A DNA stretch of 18,582 bases, from positions 1-18,582 of the forward strand of contig CAZAMT010000048.1 in NCBI GenBank assembly GCA_964486145.1, given 5' to 3'. Position numbers and translations under genes: made by a program. Each line of letters starts with the position of its first letter. Positions within the stretch are counted from its first letter, which is position 1. The stretch comes from CAZAMT01 sp964486145 (GTDB taxonomy: Bacteria; Bacteroidota; Bacteroidia; Bacteroidales; JAAAOM01). A model generated the notes under the pieces. That model saw only the letters and a list, made by a program, of their open reading frames with translations. It was not told where the DNA came from and searched no databases. This document shows, piece by piece, positions 6,737-14,668 of this stretch.

Positions 6737-8119
6737 ATGTTACTTCGACATACACCAAAAGAAATCACAGATAGAAAAGCACTCACGGTAAACCCGGCAA
6801 AAACCTGCCAACCGGTAGGTGCAATGTATGCAGCATTGGGCATTCACGGATGCCTGCCTCACAGTCACGGCTCACAGGGATGTTGTTCCTACCACCGCAG
6901 CGCCCTCACCAAACACTACAAGGAACCGATCATGGCCGCAACAAGTTCGTTTACCGAAGGATCGTCTGTTTTTGGTGGCCAGGCCAACCTGTTGACAGCA
7001 ATAAACAACATTTTCACCATCTATGAACCGGATGTCATTGCCGTACATTCCACGTGCCTGTCTGAAACAATTGGCGATGATTTAAAACAAATCATTGAAA
7101 AAGCCAAAGAAGATGGTAAAGTACCACTGGGAAAGCATGTCATTCATTGCAATACTCCCAGTTATGTTGGTTCACATGTTACTGGTTACGCCAATATGGT
7201 AAAAGGAATGGTTGATTACTTTTCTGAATCAACAGGCAAAAAGGCCGATCGAATCAACATCATTTCCGGTTGGGTAGAACCTTCGGACATGAGGGAAATC
7301 AAGCGCATAGCCTCAATGATGGGCGCCAAATATATCATGTTCCCTGATACCTCAGATGTAGTTGATGCACCGCAAACCGGGAAATACTCCATGTACCCGG
7401 AAGGTGGAACCAGCATTACCGATTTGATAGCAACCGGAAACAGCAAAGCCTCTTTATCGCTTGGTGAATGGGCAACCAAAGATGCTTCAGTCCGCCTGGA
7501 AAACAAGTGTAAAGTGCCCTTTGAAATTACAGATATTCCAATTGGTATAAGAGCATCGGACCGCTTTGTATCACGCTTATCCAAACTGGCAGAAGTAACC
7601 ATCCCTGAATCCATCACTGTGGAACGTGGTCGTTTGGTTGACTTGATTACCGATATGCATCAGTACCTGCACGGCAAACGTGTTGCCCTCTGGGGTGATC
7701 CCGATCATTTGTTGCCACTGGTTGAATTTCTGCTTGATCTTGATATGAAACCCGTATACGTTGTTTCCGGAACCCCTGGCAAACGCATGGCAAAACGTAT
7801 GGCAGAGATGCTTTCGGACAGAATACCTGAAGCAAAATACAAAAACGGAGAAAGGGCAGATATGTTTTTACTGCACCAATGGATAAAAAATGAACCGGTG
7901 GATTTATTGCTGGGAAATACATATGGAAAATACATTTCAAGAGATGAAAACATACCATTCCTGCGGATGGGGTTCCCAATCCTCGACCGGGTAGGCCATT
8001 CCTATTTCCCCATTGTCGGTTACATGGGGGCCATGCGGTTGCTTGAAAAAATCCTCAACCTGTTTATGGACAAACAGGACACTGAGGCTCCTGAAACAAG
8101 TTTTGAACTGACGATGTAA
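6737..8119 (+). CDS. nifK: Nitrogenase MoFe protein beta chain
   Basis: NifK, 460 residues, forms the alpha2-beta2 MoFe protein with NifD and supplies half of the P-cluster ligands. Those cysteines are Cys24 (NPAKTCQPVGA), Cys49 in GSQGCCSYHR and Cys107 (HSTCLSETIGDD). The serine near the P-cluster lies in TPSYVGSHVTG (about 141-151). It lacks the roughly 50-residue N-terminal extension of the Azotobacter protein; short NifK chains pair with the insert-bearing NifD type, so the two subunits agree. C-terminal GFPILDRVGHSYFPIVGYMGA is typical. It begins 23 nt after nifD, with a TAGAAATC-ATG leader. No truncation or frameshift is seen. Confidence 0.98.
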   Translation: MLLRHTPKEITDRKALTVNPAKTCQPVGAMYAALGIHGCLPHSHGSQGCCSYHRSALTKHYKEPIMAATSSFTEGSSVFGGQANLLTAINNIFTIYEPDVIAVHSTCLSETIGDDLKQIIEKAKEDGKVPLGKHVIHCNTPSYVGSHVTGYANMVKGMVDYFSESTGKKADRINIISGWVEPSDMREIKRIASMMGAKYIMFPDTSDVVDAPQTGKYSMYPEGGTSITDLIATGNSKASLSLGEWATKDASVRLENKCKVPFEITDIPIGIRASDRFVSRLSKLAEVTIPESITVERGRLVDLITDMHQYLHGKRVALWGDPDHLLPLVEFLLDLDMKPVYVVSGTPGKRMAKRMAEMLSDRIPEAKYKNGERADMFLLHQWIKNEPVDLLLGNTYGKYISRDENIPFLRMGFPILDRVGHSYFPIVGYMGAMRLLEKILNLFMDKQDTEAPETSFELTM

Positions 8120-8272
8120 GGTTCGTTTTTAAAAAAAAATGAATTGTCAACCAATAAATTGGAGCATGATAGAAATGTATGCAAGATTTACGACCTGTTC
8201 AGAAATTTAAAACAGAAAAAAAATGCCGGCCCGGTATGTATGAGTTTCATAATCCTTTGAAATAAAACAGTC
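8120..8272 (+). other. 153-nt gap between nifK and nifE
   Basis: This is the longest gap inside the nif train. It contains an A-run (about 8131-8139), a short palindrome CCAAT-AA-ATTGG (8151-8162) and a small TATGA-GTT-TCATA repeat just before nifE. I see no -24/-12 element with correct GG-GC spacing, no clear TTG/TAnnTTTG promoter and no strong terminator. It may hold a weak internal promoter or an mRNA processing site that separates structural genes from cofactor assembly genes, but nothing proves this. Confidence 0.3.
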
Positions 8273-9613
8273 ATGAGCGGAATATTAAAAGACAGGGAAA
8301 AGCATGTAGTGATAAAGGGCAAAGACCTTAGGGAACTGGCCTGTGACAAGGCCAGCCTTGCAGGTTCGGTAAGCCAGCGGGCATGTGTATTTTGTGGCTC
8401 AAGAGTAGTTTTGTACCCCATCGCGGATGCCCTTCACCTCATCCATGGGCCGGTTGGATGTGCTGCATATACATGGGATATCCGGGGTGCCCTGTCGTCG
8501 GGGCCACAAATTCACCGGCTTAGCTTTTCAACAGATTTGAAAGAAAAACAAGTCATTTTTGGTGGAGAAAAAACCTTATATTCTTCACTTTGTGAGCTTA
8601 TTGAAACCTATAAACCCAAAGCAGCTTTCGTCTATTCAACATGCATTGTAGGCCTTATCGGCGATGATGTAGAGGCCGTTTGCAGAAAAGTGGGTTCTGA
8701 AAAAGGGATGGATGTCATTCCCGTGCAGGCCCCCGGATTTGCCGGAACCAAAAAAGACGGCTACAAAGTGGCCTGTGATGCCTTGATGAGGTTGGTCGGT
8801 ACCAGGGGAAATGCTGAAACAATACCCGAGAGCATCAACATCATCGGGGACTTTAATTTGGCCGGGGAACTTTACCTGTTAACCGATTATTACCGAAAAA
8901 TGGGTGTTCATATTGTCGCTACAATCACCGGCGACGGTCGCGTAGATGATATCCGGCAGTCGCACAAAGCAGCGCTGAATATCGTGCAATGCTCTGGTTC
9001 CATGAGTAACCTGGCCATCCAAATGAAGAAGAAATACAACATCCCATTCATGCGGGTATCGTATTTTGGAATTGAAGATATGTCGGACGCTTTGTATGAG
9101 GTAGCCCGATTCTTTAAGAGTGAACCGATGATGGAAAAAGCTACATGCCTGGTTCGTGAAGAAGTTGGGAATCTGTTACCAAAATTGCAATACTACAAGG
9201 CCGCTTTAAACGGAAAAAAAGCGGCCATTTACGTAGGAGGCGCCTTTAAAGCCATCTCGTTAATCAAAGCCCTGCGCATGATTGGTGTGGAAACCGTTAT
9301 TGCAGGATCACAAACCGGCAACAAGGATGATTACAAAACCATGGAAGACCTCACTGAAGACGGAACCATACTGGTTGACGATACCAATCCTCTGGAACTT
9401 ACAAAATTTGTAAAGGAAACAGAAGCCGATATCCTGATTGGAGGGGTAAAAGAGCGCCCCATTGCCTACAAACTGGGCATAGGGTTTTGCGACCACAATC
9501 ATGAGCGAAAACTGGCTTTAGCCGGGTATGAAGGCATGTTGAATTTTGCAAAGGAAATTTATGCCACAGCGATGAGCCCGGTTTTTCAGTTCACTAAAAA
9601 GACTGTATCATGA
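8273..9613 (+). CDS. nifE: FeMo-cofactor scaffold protein NifE
   Basis: NifE, 446 residues, is paralogous to NifD. With NifN it forms the scaffold on which the NifB product is converted to FeMo-co by adding Mo and homocitrate. Cysteines Cys38 (QRACVFCG), Cys63 (HGPVGCAAY) and Cys124 (YSTCIVGLIGDD) line up with the three NifE ligands of the permanent [4Fe-4S] cluster in Azotobacter NifEN, and Cys240 (NIVQCSGSM) matches the precursor-binding cysteine. The C-terminal CDHNHERK segment is characteristic of NifE and replaces the HSYDY cofactor His motif of NifD. The stop overlaps the nifN start by 4 nt (ATGA), so the two are translationally coupled. The leader AAAACAGTC-ATG supports this start. Confidence 0.97.
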   Translation: MSGILKDREKHVVIKGKDLRELACDKASLAGSVSQRACVFCGSRVVLYPIADALHLIHGPVGCAAYTWDIRGALSSGPQIHRLSFSTDLKEKQVIFGGEKTLYSSLCELIETYKPKAAFVYSTCIVGLIGDDVEAVCRKVGSEKGMDVIPVQAPGFAGTKKDGYKVACDALMRLVGTRGNAETIPESINIIGDFNLAGELYLLTDYYRKMGVHIVATITGDGRVDDIRQSHKAALNIVQCSGSMSNLAIQMKKKYNIPFMRVSYFGIEDMSDALYEVARFFKSEPMMEKATCLVREEVGNLLPKLQYYKAALNGKKAAIYVGGAFKAISLIKALRMIGVETVIAGSQTGNKDDYKTMEDLTEDGTILVDDTNPLELTKFVKETEADILIGGVKERPIAYKLGIGFCDHNHERKLALAGYEGMLNFAKEIYATAMSPVFQFTKKTVS

Positions 9614-10980
9614 AGAATTTAAAACAGAAAGATTACGTTGCTACCCGAAATGCCTGCAAATTATGTTCACCATTGGGCGCAAGTCTGGCTTTCAAGGGCA
9701 TTGAAGGATGCGTACCCTTGATCCATGGTTCTCAGGGATGTGCTACGTACATACGCCGGTATTTAATTAGTCATTTTAAAGAACCTATCGACATTGCTTC
9801 AACGAATTTTACGGAAGAATCGGCTGTATTTGGCGGTGAACCCAATTTGTTCAGGGCCATCGATAACGTAACCAATCAATACAATCCGGAGATTATCTGC
9901 ATTGCAACTACCTGTTTGAGTGAAACCATCGGCGATGACATGCAAAAAATTATTCATCATTATCAAACTGTAAATAAGGATAAACCAAACCTTCCTGAAC
10001 TGGTCTTTGTAAATTCACCAAGTTTCCAGGGAACACACGCCGATGCCTTTCATAATGCCGTGCATGCACTTGTAAAAAAGTATGCCCGTTTTTCGAAAAC
10101 AAACCAAACAATCAACTTATTTCCTGGTTTTTTATCGCCGGCTGATCTGAGGCATTTGAAAGAAATAATGGCAGCATTTGGGCTGAAGACGATTCTCATA
10201 CCGGATTATTCCGATACGCTGGATTACGAATACACCGGTGATTATGAGCGGGTTCCAAAAGGCGGAACGCCCTTAAGGGATATCGAAAGCACAGGATCAT
10301 CCAGGGCAACCATTGAGTTCGGATATATTCAAAACTTATTTCATGCACAAAGCCAGACGACGGGTCAGTACCTGGAAAAACAATTCTCGGTTCCACGCTT
10401 TAACATGAACATGCCCATTGGCATCACGGCAACGGACGTATTTTTTGAATCCTTAGAAAAACTCAGTGGAAACCAAACACCCGAAAATTACAAAAAACAG
10501 AGAGGAAGGCTTGTGGACAGCTATGTGGATGGTCACAAGTATGTTTTTGGTAAAAAAGCAGTTGTATATGGTGAAGAAGACCTGGTCGTTGGCATAGCCT
10601 CATTTCTTGAGGAAATTGGCATTGATACCGTGCTTTGCGCTTCCGGTGGAGACAGTGGAAAACTAAAGCACACGATTCAGGAAAAAGTGCAACCACAATA
10701 CAACATTGAAATACACGACAATTATGATTTTGAGGACATTGCAACAGCCTGCAAAGAATTAAAACCAGACTTATTAATTGGGAACAGCAAAGGATACTAC
10801 ATCGCACGTGAACTGGATATTCCACTTGTACGCATCGGGTTCCCCATCCACGACCGGATTGGCAGCCAACGTACCAGGCATGCAGGTTATCAGGGCACCC
10901 AGGAACTTTTCGACAGAATTACCAATGCCCTTATTGAACACAGACAGGATCATTCCCCCGTGGGATACAAGTACATGTAA
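9610..10980 (+). CDS. nifN: FeMo-cofactor scaffold protein NifN
   Basis: NifN, 456 residues, is the NifK-like half of the NifEN assembly scaffold. Cys44 (GSQGCATYIRR) is at the position of the one NifN ligand of the shared [4Fe-4S] cluster. It also keeps Cys16/Cys19 (RNACKLCSPLGA) and Cys102 (ATTCLSETIGDD), the equivalents of the NifK P-cluster cysteines, so it looks more NifK-like than the Azotobacter protein. The C-terminal RIGFPIHDRIGSQRTRHAGYQG motif is typical of the NifK/NifN family. Its ATG overlaps the nifE stop. It is distinguished from a second NifK by order (paired with nifE) and by sequence drift away from NifK around the cofactor face. Confidence 0.95.
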   Translation: MKNLKQKDYVATRNACKLCSPLGASLAFKGIEGCVPLIHGSQGCATYIRRYLISHFKEPIDIASTNFTEESAVFGGEPNLFRAIDNVTNQYNPEIICIATTCLSETIGDDMQKIIHHYQTVNKDKPNLPELVFVNSPSFQGTHADAFHNAVHALVKKYARFSKTNQTINLFPGFLSPADLRHLKEIMAAFGLKTILIPDYSDTLDYEYTGDYERVPKGGTPLRDIESTGSSRATIEFGYIQNLFHAQSQTTGQYLEKQFSVPRFNMNMPIGITATDVFFESLEKLSGNQTPENYKKQRGRLVDSYVDGHKYVFGKKAVVYGEEDLVVGIASFLEEIGIDTVLCASGGDSGKLKHTIQEKVQPQYNIEIHDNYDFEDIATACKELKPDLLIGNSKGYYIARELDIPLVRIGFPIHDRIGSQRTRHAGYQGTQELFDRITNALIEHRQDHSPVGYKYM

Positions 10981-11041
10981 CAACCGTCCTGCCTGAACAT
11001 CCAGAACCTCAGTTTAAAATATGAACCGAAAACAGAAAATC

Positions 11042-12316
11042 ATGGAAACAACACCAATAACAAGAGAAAAAGTACATCCCTGCTTTGATAAAGAAGCTAA
11101 ACTTAAATATGCCCGGGTACATTTGCCGGTAGCTCCGGGTTGCAATGTTCAGTGCAACTATTGCAATCGCAAATACGATTGCATCAATGAGTCACGGCCG
11201 GGCATTACCAGTTCGGTGTTATCACCTGTTCAGGCCCTTCATTATTTAAAGGCAATATCAGCTAAAATTAAAAATATATCAACCATCGGAATTGCCGGAC
11301 CGGGCGATGCATTTGCCGCACCCGAAAAAACCCTGGAAACCATCCGTTTGATAAAAGAACAATTTCCTGATAAGATCTTTTGCCTTTCATCTAACGGACT
11401 AAATGTTGAACCTTATGCTGATCAACTACCCGGGATGGGTGTGTCGCATGTTACATTAACCATCAACAGTTTTCGGTTGGTGACCCTGATGCAAATTTAC
11501 AAATGGGTGCGGTTCAGAAAAAAAGTATACCGGGGTGAGATGGCTGCCAAAATCGTGCTGGAACAACAGGAAAAAGCCCTCAAAGCACTGGTAAAGAATG
11601 GTGTGACCGTGAAGGTGAATGCCATTATTATTCCGGGAGTTAACGACAACGAAATGGAAGAAGTGGCCAAAAAAGTTGCAGATATGGGCGCTTCCACGAT
11701 GAACTGTATGCCACTAATTCCGGCCGAAGGCAGCAATATGGAACATTTTCCGAAACCCACAAGGGAAACAGTAAATAGAGTGGTTGGTCAGATTTCAACA
11801 CATATCCAACCCATGACCCATTGCGCGCGTTGTCGGGCGGATGCTGCCGGAATCATCGGTCAGGACAATCAGGAAGCGTACAAACTCATTCAGCAATGCA
11901 CGGCTTTTCCGGTCCCTGCAAAAGAGAAAAAACCATACGTAGCAGTGGCCAGCCATGAAGGATTGATGATCAATCAGCACCTCGGTGAGGCCAAAGAATT
12001 GCTGATTTATCAAGAAACAGCCGCAGGTTACGATTTAGTTGAAAAAAGAAGCACCCCGATGAAAGGAAAAGGCGATTTGCGGTGGGTTGAACTTGCAAAA
12101 ACCTTAATGGATTGCTCGTACGTGTTGGTAAATGGCGTGGGTGCCCGTCCTGTGGAAGTTTTGCAATCGGTGGGTATTGCCGTGGTTGAAATGGCCGGAC
12201 TGATTGACGACGGACTTGATGCCGTATGCAAAGGAAAAAAGCTCAAATCTGTCCTGAAAACCAAATTGAGTAAATGTGGGGATAGCTGCTCCGGCAACGG
12301 CACCGGATGCGGATGA
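11042..12316 (+). CDS. nifB: Radical SAM FeMo-co core synthase NifB with NifX-like domain
   Basis: NifB fuses two [4Fe-4S] clusters and inserts carbide to make NifB-co, the 8Fe core precursor of FeMo-co. With ATG 11042 it is 424 residues. The radical SAM motif is CNVQCNYC (Cys34, Cys38, Cys41); other conserved Cys lie at HPCF (14), YDC (47) and HCARC (261/264), where auxiliary clusters are bound in the family. Residues about 298-402 form a NifX/NafY-like cofactor-binding domain (PYVAVASHEGLMINQHLGEA), so this is a NifB-NifX fusion. The tail KCGDSCSGNGTGCG is Cys/Gly rich. An upstream in-frame ATG at 11021 would add seven residues; I prefer 11042 because AGAAAATC-ATG matches the start context of neighbouring nif genes. 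Confidence 0.96.
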   Translation: METTPITREKVHPCFDKEAKLKYARVHLPVAPGCNVQCNYCNRKYDCINESRPGITSSVLSPVQALHYLKAISAKIKNISTIGIAGPGDAFAAPEKTLETIRLIKEQFPDKIFCLSSNGLNVEPYADQLPGMGVSHVTLTINSFRLVTLMQIYKWVRFRKKVYRGEMAAKIVLEQQEKALKALVKNGVTVKVNAIIIPGVNDNEMEEVAKKVADMGASTMNCMPLIPAEGSNMEHFPKPTRETVNRVVGQISTHIQPMTHCARCRADAAGIIGQDNQEAYKLIQQCTAFPVPAKEKKPYVAVASHEGLMINQHLGEAKELLIYQETAAGYDLVEKRSTPMKGKGDLRWVELAKTLMDCSYVLVNGVGARPVEVLQSVGIAVVEMAGLIDDGLDAVCKGKKLKSVLKTKLSKCGDSCSGNGTGCG

Positions 12317-12319
12317 CTA

Positions 12320-12350
12320 CTTCGTGAATTCTTCGTGCCTTCGTGGCTGA
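12320..12350. repeat. CTTCGTG-type repeat in the nifB-ferredoxin gap
   Basis: Three copies of CTTCGTG start at 12320, 12331 and 12339, followed by GCTGA. They begin four bases after the nifB stop and fill half of the 68-nt gap before the ferredoxin ATG. The pattern CTTCGTGA, CTTCG-GCCTT, GTGGCTG repeats that of positions 21-57 at the other side of the locus. It is likely a dispersed intergenic element; no coding or hairpin role is evident. Confidence 0.5.
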
Positions 12351-12384
12351 TAAAATTATAAATAACATTATAAACTTCATTCAA

Positions 12385-12693
12385 ATGAAAAAACCAGATT
12401 ATCACATTTTAATTTGTAATTCGTACCGGGTAGCCGGTGATGCGCAGGGCGCATGCAATAAAAAAGGTGCTTCCGATTTTCTTCAATACATCTCTGAAGA
12501 ATGTGCTGACCGCGGGCTGGACGTTGCAGTATCGTCCACTGCATGCCTGAATGTCTGTTCACAGGGACCAGTAATGGTTATTCACCCCAACAACCTTTGG
12601 TTCGGAGGCGTTGATAGTGAGGAAGTTATCGATGAAATTCTTGATTCACTGGAAGAAGGTGAAGCGTGTGAGAAATTCCTGATTTCAGAATAG
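12385..12693 (+). CDS. Thioredoxin-like [2Fe-2S] ferredoxin
   Basis: A 102-residue ferredoxin of the thioredoxin-like [2Fe-2S] family, the class of the Clostridium pasteurianum 2Fe ferredoxin and NuoE-type domains. The cluster ligands are visible as Cys11, then Cys24 after 12 residues, and Cys54/Cys58 in STACLNVCSQGPVMVIHP. The C. pasteurianum protein is reported to interact with the MoFe protein, and members of this family sit in nif clusters, so a role in electron supply to or assembly of nitrogenase is plausible; it is inference here. The frame runs back to a GTG at 12343, but that start would use the repeat element as coding sequence, so I choose ATG 12385 (MKKPDYHILIC). It lies between nifB and nifV in the same direction. 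Confidence 0.92.
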   Translation: MKKPDYHILICNSYRVAGDAQGACNKKGASDFLQYISEECADRGLDVAVSSTACLNVCSQGPVMVIHPNNLWFGGVDSEEVIDEILDSLEEGEACEKFLISE

Positions 12694-12720
12694 TCAACAC
12701 CTTCTTTTATTGAAAAAGTC

Positions 12721-13863
12721 ATGATACCCAAACATCCATACCTGATCGATACCACCCTGCGGGATGGTGAACAAGCACCAGGGGTAGTTTTTAATCATCA
12801 TGAAAAGCTCAACATAGCGTCTTTACTTGATCGATTGGGTATTGATGAATTGGAAACCGGAACACCTGCAATTGGAAAAGCAGAAAGGACAACAATTGCT
12901 GATATTGCAGCTTCCGGATTTCGCTTTAAAACAAGCAGTTGGTGCAGGGCCCGGATTGATGATATCACAGATGCTTCTTACTGCGGAACAGAACGGGTCA
13001 ACATTTCCTTCCCGACCTCCGAAATTCAATTGCAAGCCATTCATAAAGACCGTAACTGGATTCGAACCCATTTACCGGTGCTGATTAAAGTTGCCTTAAA
13101 TCATTTCGAAGGCATTACAATTGGCGCTCAGGACGCCTCCAGAACAGATACGGATTTTCTTAGCGAATTTATCGGCCTGGCAGGTTATTACGGAGCCAAC
13201 CGGGTTCGTCTGGCTGATACCGTTGGCATACAAAGTCCAATGGATGTAATAAACATGATTGAACCTTTACGAAAAAAATACCCGGAGATTGAGCTGGAAT
13301 ATCATGGTCACAACGATTTTGGAATGGCATCAGCTAACAGCTTTACCGCTTTGCAATGCGGTGCGGATGCCATCAGCGCTACCATTAATGGAATCGGTGA
13401 AAGAGCCGGAAATGCAGTTCTTGAGGAAATTGTTGCCGCGCTTGCCATAAAAAACACGGATACCAATTATTACACTCCTGTCATAGCCGAATTATCCGAG
13501 TATGTAGCGATTGCATCAGGTATAGAACAATCTGAATACAAACCAGTTACCGGAAATATGGCTTTCCGGCATGAATCAGGCATTCATGTATCCGGTTTAT
13601 TGCGTGACCGGGAAACATACCAAATCATTCCGGCCCGGCAGGTTGGGAAAAGAGAAGCGTTTATCTTTGGAAAACATTCAGGTAGAGCAGGAATTGTGGA
13701 TATCCTGAAACAAAACAATATCCCCATCGACCCGGTAATCATTGACCATCTTCAAAATATCATTAAGCAAACTGCTATCGAGCAAAAAAAGAGTATGAAA
13801 CCTCACGAAATCATTGCCTTATGTCATTCACTAATATACAGAAATAATACAACCGCGTTATGA
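12721..13863 (+). CDS. nifV: Homocitrate synthase NifV
   Basis: NifV, 380 residues, condenses acetyl-CoA and 2-oxoglutarate to homocitrate, the organic ligand of FeMo-co. DTTLRDGEQAPGV (10-22) gives the metal-binding Asp10 and catalytic Arg14; HGHNDFGMA gives metal ligands His195 and His197; INGIGERAGNA (about 222-232) is the conserved DRE-TIM metallolyase motif. The C-terminal segment FGKHSGRAGI is shared with this branch. It lacks the long LeuA allosteric domain, so leucine-pathway isopropylmalate synthase is unlikely, and the nif setting favours NifV. The start is preceded by TGAAAAAGTC-ATG. Its stop overlaps the modA start (ATGA), coupling homocitrate synthesis to molybdate import. Confidence 0.95.
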   Translation: MIPKHPYLIDTTLRDGEQAPGVVFNHHEKLNIASLLDRLGIDELETGTPAIGKAERTTIADIAASGFRFKTSSWCRARIDDITDASYCGTERVNISFPTSEIQLQAIHKDRNWIRTHLPVLIKVALNHFEGITIGAQDASRTDTDFLSEFIGLAGYYGANRVRLADTVGIQSPMDVINMIEPLRKKYPEIELEYHGHNDFGMASANSFTALQCGADAISATINGIGERAGNAVLEEIVAALAIKNTDTNYYTPVIAELSEYVAIASGIEQSEYKPVTGNMAFRHESGIHVSGLLRDRETYQIIPARQVGKREAFIFGKHSGRAGIVDILKQNNIPIDPVIIDHLQNIIKQTAIEQKKSMKPHEIIALCHSLIYRNNTTAL

Positions 13864-14657
13864 GAATATGGTATTTCATCATCGTTGCAGGATTCATCGG
13901 ATTGCTTTGTATTTCATGTGATACAATGAATCACGAAGAAAAAAACTACACCATCTTTGCTGCTGCTGGCACACGGGAAGCAACAGAAGAAATTTGTGAT
14001 CTATTTGAGCAAAAATATTGTTGTTCTGTCAGTCGAAATTACGCGTCATCAGGAATGCTTGCCCGGCAGATTGATAAAGGCGCAATGGCAGACATTTATA
14101 TTTCGGCCAATAAGCAGTGGGTAGATTATCTGGTAAATAAGAAAATTTTAATTGATTCAACTGTTCGTTCAGTGGCTGGCACCGGTTTAGTGGTTGTTGC
14201 ACCCATAGACAACGCAGACTTTACATTTAAATTTAAGCCTGAATTTGATGTTTCCAAAGTTGTTCCGAACAGAATAGCCATTGGAAACCCGGGTCATGTA
14301 CCGGTTGGATTTTATGCCGAAACTGCTTTGCGTAAACTCGATTGGCTGAAAAAGCTGGACGATAAGGTGTTGTTGGCGAAAGATGTCTCATCCATCCTTC
14401 ACTATGTTGAGTTAGGGGAATGTGATTGGGGCGTTGTTTATTATACGGAAGCCATTAAATCAAAAAAAGTAAAAATCGTTGCTGAAATACCAGCAGACCT
14501 TCATGATCCTGTTATGTTCTATATTGGAAATGTGAAACATGCACAATCGGGGTCGCATCAGTTGAATGCATACTTTAACTCCGGAACAGGAAATGACGTG
14601 CTTACAAAGAATGGATTTAGCTTAATTCATTCATATCCCAAAACAAAAGATAAATAA
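13860..14657 (+). CDS. modA: Molybdate-binding lipoprotein of ABC importer
   Basis: ModA, 265 residues, is the substrate-binding subunit of the molybdate (or tungstate) importer. A hydrophobic N-terminus ends in a lipobox-like CISC with Cys20, so it is likely a membrane-anchored lipoprotein and not a free periplasmic protein. ModA hallmarks are seen: IFAAAGT near 32-38 where the first oxyanion contacts occur, NYASSGMLARQIDKGAMADIYISAN (about 60-84), GNPGHVPVGFYAETAL and VVYYTEAI. The usual AAAS at the first site reads AAAG here, so the oxyanion-contact serine may be shifted or replaced by Thr38. Its ATG overlaps the nifV stop by 4 nt. Molybdate rather than tungstate is inferred from the nif context. 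Confidence 0.92.
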   Translation: MRIWYFIIVAGFIGLLCISCDTMNHEEKNYTIFAAAGTREATEEICDLFEQKYCCSVSRNYASSGMLARQIDKGAMADIYISANKQWVDYLVNKKILIDSTVRSVAGTGLVVVAPIDNADFTFKFKPEFDVSKVVPNRIAIGNPGHVPVGFYAETALRKLDWLKKLDDKVLLAKDVSSILHYVELGECDWGVVYYTEAIKSKKVKIVAEIPADLHDPVMFYIGNVKHAQSGSHQLNAYFNSGTGNDVLTKNGFSLIHSYPKTKDK

Positions 14658-14668
14658 TACAATTATAA

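Noticed and set aside
3437..8119. Alternative (vanadium or iron-only) nitrogenase
   Set aside because: No anfG/vnfG delta subunit follows the alpha gene, NifD carries Mo-type clostridial features, and nifE, nifN, nifV and modABC are present.
12343..12384. GTG start adding 14 residues to the ferredoxin
   Set aside because: These codons come from the intergenic repeat and AT-rich spacer and lack family similarity; ATG 12385 begins at the conserved fold.
13967..13982. TGGCAC-N5-AAGCA, a good-looking -24/-12 element
   Set aside because: It lies inside the conserved N-terminal coding part of modA (residues A-G-T-R-E-A), so the match is explained by coding constraint; no gene start follows at the right distance.
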